Source of the DNA: Thermotogaceae bacterium
GTDB lineage: Bacteria > Thermotogota > Thermotogae > B21-G9 > HyVt-16
Assembly: GCA_011043375.1 (NCBI GenBank)
Contig: DQYP01000067.1
Location: forward strand, 1-16,753
DNA length: 16,753 bases
Direction of reading: 5' to 3'
Every line of letters starts with the position of its first letter. The first letter of the stretch is position 1. Positions 6,682 to 12,756 of the stretch are shown here, one piece after another. The notes beneath the pieces were generated by a model. It worked only from the letters and a program-made list of their open reading frames with translations, did not search any database and was not told where the DNA came from. A program made the translations under genes and the position numbers.

Positions 6682-7244
6682 TTTCCTCTCCTGAAAAGCG
6701 GCGAAACAAAATCAGTGACTATATGAATGAAATAGCTCGAAGCAGCCATTATTGCAAGAAAAATAGCATCCTCGACCTCAAATTGGAAAAGCGCTAAGCT
6801 CCCAAATACAACCCCACCATATAAAAGAGCTGCAAGAGGTGAATGTAAGAATCCCCTGTGTTTGACGCTTTTACTGAACAACCAGCCACTCATGAATCCA
6901 ATTAACACTGCCATGTACATCGCGATCGTCTCTATGATGAGTACAATTGATTCGTGAAAAACGAAATTTCCCAACAAATATTTCTTTAATAGATAATATA
7001 CCAGACACACTACACCGGGAATGATGAAAAGGTTTCTAACAACTCTATGTATGAGAGAACTCTGTATATCAACATCTGGTAAAATCGTACCGATACCATA
7101 TATGAATATACTGATCGCGATGTCTTTCATATTGAAGAAGTTCACATAATCTGATCCGATGAAATTGAAAATGAGATTCCACACCAAAAAAATCGCTGGA
7201 TAAAATAACAAACCTATCGTGAAATGTGTCTGATGATTTGGCAT
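6678..7244 (-). CDS. YdjM/DUF457-like membrane-bound putative metal-dependent hydrolase
   Basis: A 188-residue protein with about five membrane segments. The family's polar signature is present: an N-terminal His pair in MPNHQTHFTIG, GTILPDVDIQSSLIHR at about residues 52-67, KHRGFLHSPLAALLYG at about 128-143, and a late YFIHIVTDFVSPLF. These His and Asp residues at membrane edges are typical of the YdjM family (PF04307, LexA-binding inner-membrane proteins) and suggest a metal site; the substrate is unknown. The ATG at 7244 has TTGGAGG 5 nt upstream. An in-frame TTG at 7256 lies inside that ribosome site and is rejected. The stop overlaps the next gene by 4 bp, and the biotin carrier gene ends 17 bp before it. 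It shares the operon with propionate genes but has no evident link to them. Confidence 0.78.
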   Translation of the reverse strand: MPNHQTHFTIGLLFYPAIFLVWNLIFNFIGSDYVNFFNMKDIAISIFIYGIGTILPDVDIQSSLIHRVVRNLFIIPGVVCLVYYLLKKYLLGNFVFHESIVLIIETIAMYMAVLIGFMSGWLFSKSVKHRGFLHSPLAALLYGGVVFGSLALFQFEVEDAIFLAIMAASSYFIHIVTDFVSPLFRRGK

Positions 7245-7261
7245 CGTTTCCTCCAAGACAT

Positions 7262-7735
7262 TCAGGATATTACTATCAGTTTTTGCCCAGTTTCAACGTT
7301 ATCACCTTTTTTAGCAAGGACCTCCTTTACAACACCATCATACTCGGATATCAAAGAATTCTCCATTTTCATAGCTTCCAAGACAAGTAGAGTTTGCCCA
7401 GCAGAAACTTTATCACCTGGTTTCACGTTAACACTTATTATTACACCAGACATTGGAGCAGTGACAATTTTTAAAGCTTCATTATTGTGTTCTTCAGATG
7501 TTTCAATCTCTTGAACCGTTTTCGGCGCTTCAAGATTCGCTTTTAAACCTTTTGAAGGTGATTGCACGGAAACTGGAGGTTCCGATTTTCTCGGGATGGA
7601 TTCAATACCAGACGCTTGTGACATTGGTTGAATTTCTGAATATTCTTGTACATTTCCTTCAGAAACCTCAGATAACTCTTCAACTTCAACCTCAAATATC
7701 TTCCCATTTATTTTCACTCTGAATTTTTTTACCAT
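7262..7735 (-). CDS. Biotin carboxyl carrier protein of methylmalonyl-CoA decarboxylase-type complex (MmdC/GcdC-like)
   Basis: A 157-residue carrier that shuttles a carboxyl group on biotin between the MmdA-type carboxyltransferase and a membrane decarboxylase. The last 70 residues form a biotinyl domain (APMSGVIISVNVKPGDKVSAG onward) with the biotinylation motif EAMKMEN; K123 is the lysine modified. Residues 1-22 (MVKKFRVKINGKIFEVEVEE) form a small beta unit as in MmdC/OadA carriers. The middle (about 23-85) is rich in Ser, Pro, Glu and Gln and is a flexible linker. ATG 7735 overlaps the stop of the gamma-subunit gene by 7 bp, with GAGGGG some 12 nt upstream. Context with mmdA and the OadG-like gene favours a decarboxylase over acetyl-CoA carboxylase; no AccC-type biotin carboxylase is nearby. 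Confidence 0.92.
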   Translation of the reverse strand: MVKKFRVKINGKIFEVEVEELSEVSEGNVQEYSEIQPMSQASGIESIPRKSEPPVSVQSPSKGLKANLEAPKTVQEIETSEEHNNEALKIVTAPMSGVIISVNVKPGDKVSAGQTLLVLEAMKMENSLISEYDGVVKEVLAKKGDNVETGQKLIVIS

Positions 7736-8124
7736 TTCCGTTTAACACCCCTCAACCTTTTTTCTTTATTCCAAGTGTTCCAATATACCACCGCTTTTTT
7801 GGTTTTCCAATCGTTCTTTTCACGTTTCAACCGCTTTATACTTTTTATTTTGATACTCTCTTTTTTCAATCCCTGAATCTCCATATAGGCCACCACAGCT
7901 GCTATAACCGCAGCGTACTCAAGATTCTCGATTGATTCGACGACCTCTACTTCAGATCTTGTTGGAATAACGGGTTCCAAACGTTTAATTTTTGGAGTGG
8001 TTTTTTCAACATTTTCACGATGAAAAATCTTGGTTTGAACAAGCATTACTATGTATAGAACCCCTAATCCCAAAAAGACAATGACAATTCCTGTCAAACT
8101 TATGGCCCATACCCCCACACTCAT
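7729..8124 (-). CDS. OadG-like gamma subunit of a sodium-translocating decarboxylase (MmdD-like)
   Basis: A small protein with one N-terminal membrane helix (WAISLTGIVIVFLGLGVLYIVMLV) and a charged cytoplasmic tail. In the tail a short helix, YAAVIAAVVAYM, precedes a basic C-terminus (KAVVYWNTWNKEKR). This is the layout of OadG/MmdD gamma subunits, which anchor and assemble the alpha and beta subunits of Na+-pumping biotin decarboxylases; their sequences diverge strongly, so the call leans on topology and position between mmdA and the biotin carrier. I chose ATG 8124 (131 residues) because AGGAG at 8134-8130 sits 5 nt upstream. ATG 8139 (136 residues), overlapping the mmdA stop as ATGA, is the alternative but lacks a good ribosome site. 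Both arrangements imply coupling to mmdA. Confidence 0.78.
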   Translation of the reverse strand: MSVGVWAISLTGIVIVFLGLGVLYIVMLVQTKIFHRENVEKTTPKIKRLEPVIPTRSEVEVVESIENLEYAAVIAAVVAYMEIQGLKKESIKIKSIKRLKREKNDWKTKKAVVYWNTWNKEKRLRGVKRKW

Positions 8125-8135
8125 CACTACTCCTA

Positions 8136-9692
8136 TCATAGTGGTATATTCCCGTGCTTCTTATTGGGACGTCCTTCATTTTTGGTGATTGACAACTCTA
8201 AGGATTTACAAACGAAGTCACGCGTTTCTCTGGGATCAATGACTTTATCCACATATCCTCTGGAAGCAGCTATATATGGATTGGCAAATTGCGCTTTGTA
8301 TTCTTCTATCCTTCTTTTTCTGATTTCTTCTTTATTGGTTGCACTCTCTATTTCTTTTCTAAATATTATATTGGCAGCTCCCTCCGGCCCCATGACGGCA
8401 ATCTCAGCAAGAGGCCATGCCGCCACAAAATCAGTCCCTAAATGTTTACTTCCCATCGCTATGTATGCTCCACCGTAAGCTTTCCTCAAGATAACGGTTA
8501 TTTTCGGCACAGACGCTTCACTGTATGCATACAATAGTTTTGCACCGTGTCTAATGATACCACCATGTTCTTGGGTAACCCCCGGCAAATATCCAGGAGT
8601 ATCAACAAAGGTCAGAATTGGTATGTTAAAACTATCCAAAAATCTTATGAACCTGGCGGCTTTATCAGAGGAATCTATATCCAATACTCCAGCCAGGTAT
8701 GAAGGCTGATTTGCCACCACACCAACTACCATGCCACAGATTCTCGCAAAACCAGTTACTATATTTTTGGCAAAGTATTCGTGAACTTCGAAGAAACTGT
8801 TCTTATCAACAACCAAATTTATCACATCTTTCACATTATATGGCTTATTAGGTTCAGTTGGAACGATATTCAATATTTCATCAGACATGCTGGTTTCGTA
8901 TGTCCCATCTATGAATGGAGGATCATCTGAGTTGTTAGAAGGCAGGTAAGATAAAAGTGCTCTCACTTTTTCCATGGCCTTTATATCATCAGATGCTATA
9001 AAATGCGCAACACCACTTTTTTGATTGTGAACCATAGCACTTCCCAATTCTTCCTGAGTTATATCCTCCCCAGTCACCGCTTTTATAACCTGAGGCCCAG
9101 TTATGAACATCTTTGAAATTTTATCGACCATTATTATGAAATCAGTTATTGCTGGAGAGTACACTGCACCTCCTGCGCATGGACCAGCTATTACTGTTAT
9201 TTGAGGTATCACCCCGGATGCCAATGTATTCCTATAAAAGATCTCACCATATCCATAAAGTGAATCCACACCCTCTTGTATTCTGGCACCTCCAGAATCG
9301 TTTATCCCCACAACAGGGATTCCCATTTTCATAGCTACATCCAAAAGTTTCACGATTTTTTTTGCATGCATTTCACCAAGAGAACCACCCATAACGGTAA
9401 AATCTTGAGAAAAAACGGCAATGTATCTCCCATCTACCTTACCAATACCTGTAACAACACCATCAGCAGGTAATTCGACTTTATCCAATCCAAAATAGTT
9501 ATTTCGGTGTTTAACGAACTCATCTATCTCCATGAAACTTCCTTCATCTAACAGATACTGAAGCCTTTCACGTGAAGTCAATTTGCCGCTTTTGTGTTGT
9601 CTTTCTATCTTCTCTTTTCCACCACCGAGTTTTATCTTTTCGCGCTGTTCATGGAAATCTCTGAGTATCTCATGGATGTCCCTCTTGCCCAT
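8136..9692 (-). CDS. mmdA: Methylmalonyl-CoA decarboxylase alpha subunit / propionyl-CoA carboxyltransferase
   Basis: The biotin-dependent carboxyltransferase that moves CO2 between methylmalonyl-CoA and the biotin carrier, releasing or using propionyl-CoA. The 518 residues are close to the usual ~510-520. Two crotonase-fold halves are visible. The N-half has HAKKIVKLLDVAMKMGIPVV, INDSGGARIQEG and GPCAGGAVYSPAITDF. The C-half has DTPGYLPGVTQEHGGIIRHG, ILRKAYGGAYIAMGSKHLGTD and PLAEIAVMGPEGAANI. These build the oxyanion holes for CoA ester and biotin. ATG 9692 has AAGGAG 8 nt upstream; an in-frame GTG at 9701, overlapping the mce stop, is less likely. Neighbouring epimerase, mutase subunit, gamma subunit and biotin carrier point to methylmalonyl-CoA as substrate. 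Sequence alone cannot tell a decarboxylase from propionyl-CoA carboxylase beta or transcarboxylase 12S; the gamma subunit favours the decarboxylase. Confidence 0.93.
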   Translation of the reverse strand: MGKRDIHEILRDFHEQREKIKLGGGKEKIERQHKSGKLTSRERLQYLLDEGSFMEIDEFVKHRNNYFGLDKVELPADGVVTGIGKVDGRYIAVFSQDFTVMGGSLGEMHAKKIVKLLDVAMKMGIPVVGINDSGGARIQEGVDSLYGYGEIFYRNTLASGVIPQITVIAGPCAGGAVYSPAITDFIIMVDKISKMFITGPQVIKAVTGEDITQEELGSAMVHNQKSGVAHFIASDDIKAMEKVRALLSYLPSNNSDDPPFIDGTYETSMSDEILNIVPTEPNKPYNVKDVINLVVDKNSFFEVHEYFAKNIVTGFARICGMVVGVVANQPSYLAGVLDIDSSDKAARFIRFLDSFNIPILTFVDTPGYLPGVTQEHGGIIRHGAKLLYAYSEASVPKITVILRKAYGGAYIAMGSKHLGTDFVAAWPLAEIAVMGPEGAANIIFRKEIESATNKEEIRKRRIEEYKAQFANPYIAASRGYVDKVIDPRETRDFVCKSLELSITKNEGRPNKKHGNIPL

Positions 9693-9697
9693 CTTAT

Positions 9698-10117
9698 TCA
9701 CTCCTTTGCTTCGTTATCTTCTACCAACTCTATCAACACTCCTCCTGTACTTTTGGGATGAAGAAAGGCAACCCTTTTTCCCTCAGCTCCTCTTTCTATA
9801 CCTGATACGACTTTGAACCCACTTTTTTCACAATTCTTCACTACTTTTTCGATATCATCAACATAAAAAGCTATATGATGGACTCCCTCTCCCCTTTTTT
9901 CCAAGAATTTTGAGACTTCGGAGTTATCTGAAATCGGCTCCAGAAATTCCAATTTACTATCACCGATATTCAAAAAGCAAACTTTCAAACCTCTGTCTTT
10001 CAATTCCTCAACGTTTGAAATTTTCAAACCGAGTATATCCCTGTAAAGTCTCAGCTTATCATCGATAGATTTAACGGCAATTCCAATGTGATCGATCTTT
10101 TTGGTATTCAAGCCCAT
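9698..10117 (-). CDS. mce: Methylmalonyl-CoA epimerase
   Basis: Interconverts (2R)- and (2S)-methylmalonyl-CoA, linking the mutase to the carboxyltransferase. The 139-residue chain is two vicinal-oxygen-chelate repeats: KIDHIGIAVKSIDD..YRDILGLK at the N-terminus and GVHHIAFYVDDIEKV in the second half. Metal ligand candidates are the His of DHIG (10), the second His of VHHIAF (81) and the Glu of LIELVE (130), matching the His/His/Glu pattern of characterised epimerases; the Glu in LEFLEP may complete the site. ATG 10117 lies 4 nt after GGAGG; TTG 10111 is a close alternative and ATG 10120 is too near. The start lies 47 bp inside meaB. The TGA stop overlaps a GTG in the mmdA frame. Confidence 0.95.
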   Translation of the reverse strand: MGLNTKKIDHIGIAVKSIDDKLRLYRDILGLKISNVEELKDRGLKVCFLNIGDSKLEFLEPISDNSEVSKFLEKRGEGVHHIAFYVDDIEKVVKNCEKSGFKVVSGIERGAEGKRVAFLHPKSTGGVLIELVEDNEAKE

Positions 10118-10982
10118 CATCCCTCCATTCGTTGATCAATCTTTCTTTCAAAAAAGTTTCTGCCTCCCTCAATGTTCTAAATTCAGGTATGTTCTTGGAA
10201 TTAACGAGCTCTTCAAGCTTTTCTATCACAAACAACTCTGCTTGTTTCAACACGGCTTTTTTCCGTTTTTCAAACAAATCACCATTTTTTAACAACACAC
10301 TCCATAGGTTATCAATAGTTTCACATAAATCAGCTACTCCATTTCCCGATATTCCAGACACCTTCACAAGCGTTTTTCTATTGTCAAGAACCGGTTGAGA
10401 ACTCAACAAGTTGAAAAACTTTTCGTATTCTGGTGTATCAGATTTGTTAATGGCATAAATATCAGCAACTTCCAGTATCCCTGCTTTCAAAAATTGGATA
10501 TCATCTCCATTACCAGGCGATAAAACCAATATCAAGATATCGACAAAAAAACTCAAATCTATCTCAGACTGACCTGTTCCAACACTCTCAATAAAAATAT
10601 AATCGAAATCAAAGATCTCCAAAACTCTTGCCATGTTCCAAATTGAGGGACTTATACCACTTTTGGTGTTCCCAGAGACACTTCGAATAAAGATCTTTTC
10701 ATCCAGGTAATGTTTTTGCATCCTTATTCTATCACCAAAGAACGTTCCTCCACTCAAAGGACTCTTTGGATCAACGGCAAGAACCGCTACACTCTTATCT
10801 TTTTTTCTTAAGCATTCTATAATAGCACTTATCAAAGTGCTTTTTCCACTTCCAGGACTGCCAGTAAAGCCGACAATCCTGGATAACTTATTTTCATTTT
10901 TTGTTCCAATTTTCTCTAATTCCTCAGGATTCCTTTCAATTCGAGTTATCAACTTCGATAATTTCCTAATCTTTTCTTCCAC
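10071..10982 (-). CDS. meaB: MeaB/ArgK-type G-protein chaperone of methylmalonyl-CoA mutase
   Basis: A SIMIBI-class GTPase that guards loading and reactivation of cobalamin in methylmalonyl-CoA mutase. The 303 residues contain the P-loop GSPGSGKST (41-49), AVDPKSPLSGGTFFGDRIRM (about 69-88), ESVGTGQSEID (132-142; the usual form is E-T-V-G-V-G-Q-S-E) and the base-specificity motif NKSD (179-182). The segment at 100-116, normally a conserved R-S-M-A-x-R-G-x-x-G-G, reads RSVSGNTKSGISPSIWN, a marked divergence in a region that in MeaB contacts nucleotide or mutase. Translation starts at GTG 10982, 17 bp inside the mutase subunit gene, with no strong ribosome site, implying coupled translation. 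The last ~15 residues overlap mce in another frame and look unrelated to the family. Position beside the B12 subunit supports MeaB over other ArgK-like proteins. Confidence 0.93.
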   Translation of the reverse strand: MEEKIRKLSKLITRIERNPEELEKIGTKNENKLSRIVGFTGSPGSGKSTLISAIIECLRKKDKSVAVLAVDPKSPLSGGTFFGDRIRMQKHYLDEKIFIRSVSGNTKSGISPSIWNMARVLEIFDFDYIFIESVGTGQSEIDLSFFVDILILVLSPGNGDDIQFLKAGILEVADIYAINKSDTPEYEKFFNLLSSQPVLDNRKTLVKVSGISGNGVADLCETIDNLWSVLLKNGDLFEKRKKAVLKQAELFVIEKLEELVNSKNIPEFRTLREAETFLKERLINEWRDDGLEYQKDRSHWNCR

Positions 10983-11370
10983 TTGTAGCCACTTCTTTTA
11001 TTTTTTCTACTATTAGTTTCAAAGGAGAACCCGGTCCGAATACTTCTCGAATTCCCATTGTTTTCAGTTTCTTTGCATCATCCGAAGGAATTATTCCTCC
11101 AACAAAAACAGGTATATCTTGAATTCCTTGTTCTTTCATGAGATTCAGCAATTTTTTACAGATACTCATATGTGCTCCAGAGAGTATCGAGAGGCCTATC
11201 ACATCGACATCCTCTTGGATTGCAGTAGCTACTATTTGCTCTGGAGTCTGTCTTAATCCGGTGTAGATTACTTCCATTCCCGCATCTCTGAGGGCTCTTG
11301 CTACCACTTTCGCTCCTCTATCATGACCATCCAATCCGGGTTTGGCTATTAGAACTCTTACTTTCTTCAA
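10966..11370 (-). CDS. Methylmalonyl-CoA mutase, small (B12-binding) subunit
   Basis: The cobalamin-binding half of a split methylmalonyl-CoA mutase, which rearranges succinyl-CoA and (2R)-methylmalonyl-CoA through an adenosyl radical. The 134-residue chain is a complete B12-binding Rossmann domain: LIAKPGLDGHDRGAKVVARA with the base-off motif D-x-H-x-x-G (H16 is the cobalt ligand), then IGLSILSGAHM, and PVFVGGIIPSDDAKKL followed by VFGPGSPL. The start is TTG 11370, with GGAGGG ending 6 nt upstream; the in-frame TTG at 11376 abuts that site and is less likely. The large catalytic subunit (TIM barrel, ~550 residues) is not adjacent, unlike in many organisms. MeaB begins inside its 3' end. Isobutyryl- or other acyl-CoA mutase small subunits look alike, but mce and mmdA next door support the methylmalonyl assignment. 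Confidence 0.93.
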   Translation of the reverse strand: MKKVRVLIAKPGLDGHDRGAKVVARALRDAGMEVIYTGLRQTPEQIVATAIQEDVDVIGLSILSGAHMSICKKLLNLMKEQGIQDIPVFVGGIIPSDDAKKLKTMGIREVFGPGSPLKLIVEKIKEVATSGRKD

Positions 11371-11372
11371 TC

Positions 11373-11603
11373 TCAACCCTCCGATTTCTCTACGTGTTTT
11401 TCTTGTGTTTCCTTTTTCTTAGTGTCTAAAAATCGCGATTTTATTTCCAAAAATCCAAGGGATATTACTGTGGTTAACAATCCAGTTATCGAAGCATCCG
11501 CACCGACACTTCTCACGAATAAGCCTATCAAAAAGAACAGGAAACCAATCGCCGCCGCAATCCACATGAAAGTCCATATAACCTTATCTAAATCGACTTG
11601 CAT
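11373..11603 (-). CDS. Small two-helix membrane protein of unknown function
   Basis: A 76-residue protein I do not recognise. After MQVDLDKVIW it has two hydrophobic helices, about residues 9-32 (TFMWIAAAIGFLFFLIGLFV) and 39-56 (ASITGLLTTVISLGFLEI), then a charged tail rich in Lys and Glu (KSRFLDTKKKETQEKHVEKS). Both ends are probably cytoplasmic. ATG 11603 has AAAGGGGG 7 nt upstream, one of the best ribosome sites in the window, so the gene is real despite its size. The open frame begins at TTG 11639, but that part contains the ribosome site. It sits between prfB and the B12 subunit, and its TGA lies within the ribosome site region of the mutase gene. Confidence 0.75.
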   Translation of the reverse strand: MQVDLDKVIWTFMWIAAAIGFLFFLIGLFVRSVGADASITGLLTTVISLGFLEIKSRFLDTKKKETQEKHVEKSEG

Positions 11604-11635
11604 CTTTCTACCCCCTTTAACATGTTTTTCTCTTT

Positions 11636-12751
11636 TCAATCAATATCATTTAAGCCCAATTTGGCAAAATGATGTAACTCTGCTTCAATAAAGCCATCAA
11701 TTTCGCCATCCAACACGACTTCACCGTTCGAGGTTTCATATCCCGTTCGATGATCTTTCACCAAAGTGTACGGATGAAAAACATACGATCTGATCTGATT
11801 ACCCCAGCCTATCTCCTTCAATTCCCCTTGTATTTTCTGCCTTTCCTTTATTCTCTTTTCTAACTCCAACTCATACAGCCTAGCCTTCAATATTTTCAAA
11901 GCCGTAGCTTTATTTTGAAGCTGTGATCTTTCATTTTGACATGTGACAACTATTCCTGTTGGAATATGAGTTATTCTAACGGCTGAATCCGTTCTGTTGA
12001 CATGTTGGCCTCCATGCCCCGATGCTCTAAAAGTGTCTATTCTCAAATCATCAGGTTTTATCTCTATTTCTATATCATCCTCAAGTTCTGGTAAAACATT
12101 TACAGAAGCGAATGATGTATGCCTCCTCTTCGAAGCATCGAAGGGGGATATTCTTACAAGTCTATGAATACCCTTTTCGTATTTCAAGTATCCATAAGCG
12201 TAATCTCCCCTGATATGAATTGTCGCACTCTTTATCCCAGCTTCTTCACCTGGCTGCAGTTCAACGACATCCGTTTCAAATCCCTTTTTCTCAGCCCATC
12301 TGACATACATTCTGAACAACATCTGTGCCCAATCCTGAGATTCGGTACCCCCAGCTCCTGGATGAATCGACAGATATGCATTATTCTGATCATACTTTCC
12401 ATTGAGAAGCAATAAAAGTTCAGTGGAAGCTATTTTTTTCTCAAGTCCAGGCAAAACGTTTTCGATATGTTCAACCATATCCTCATCTTCATCTGCAAAT
12501 TCAACAGCCACTTTTAGATCTTCAATCATCTTCTCTATATCGTTCAATTCTTCCAATCTTTTTCTGATTCTCTGTGTCTTTTTGTTAATCTCACTTGCAT
12601 TTTTGGGATCATTCCAAAAATTAGGGTTCGACATCTCTCTTTCAAGCTCTTCGAGCTCCTTCGCGAGTTTCTCTCTATCGATCAATTTCAATAACTTCTC
12701 GAACCTTTCTTCGAGTTCCTCTATCTTCACTTTCTGTTCGTAACTCAACAA
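11636..12751 (-). CDS. prfB: Peptide chain release factor 2
   Basis: RF2 reads UGA and UAA stop codons in the ribosomal A site and triggers peptide release. Counting from TTG 12751 (371 residues), an N-terminal helical domain precedes HPGAGGTESQDWAQML, the stop-recognition tripeptide SPF at 202-204 (RISPFDAS) and the catalytic GGQ at 247-249 (SGHGGQHVNRTDSAV). The tripeptide SPF rather than PxT identifies RF2, not RF1. The frame is continuous: there is no internal UGA with a slippery CUU, so the autoregulatory +1 frameshift found in many prfB genes is absent. The start is uncertain. GTG 12760 lies in the GAGGTGAT ribosome site at the end of secA; TTG 12751 or TTG 12748 are at better spacing, and I prefer 12751. 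Confidence 0.96.
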   Translation of the reverse strand: MLSYEQKVKIEELEERFEKLLKLIDREKLAKELEELEREMSNPNFWNDPKNASEINKKTQRIRKRLEELNDIEKMIEDLKVAVEFADEDEDMVEHIENVLPGLEKKIASTELLLLLNGKYDQNNAYLSIHPGAGGTESQDWAQMLFRMYVRWAEKKGFETDVVELQPGEEAGIKSATIHIRGDYAYGYLKYEKGIHRLVRISPFDASKRRHTSFASVNVLPELEDDIEIEIKPDDLRIDTFRASGHGGQHVNRTDSAVRITHIPTGIVVTCQNERSQLQNKATALKILKARLYELELEKRIKERQKIQGELKEIGWGNQIRSYVFHPYTLVKDHRTGYETSNGEVVLDGEIDGFIEAELHHFAKLGLNDID

Positions 12752-12756
12752 AATTA

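Noticed and set aside
7244..7256. TTG 7256 as the start of the YdjM-like gene
   Set aside because: It overlaps the TTGGAGG ribosome site that serves ATG 7244.
11604..11639. N-terminal extension of the small membrane protein from TTG 11639
   Set aside because: The segment contains the AAAGGGGG ribosome site for ATG 11603 and overlaps the prfB stop.
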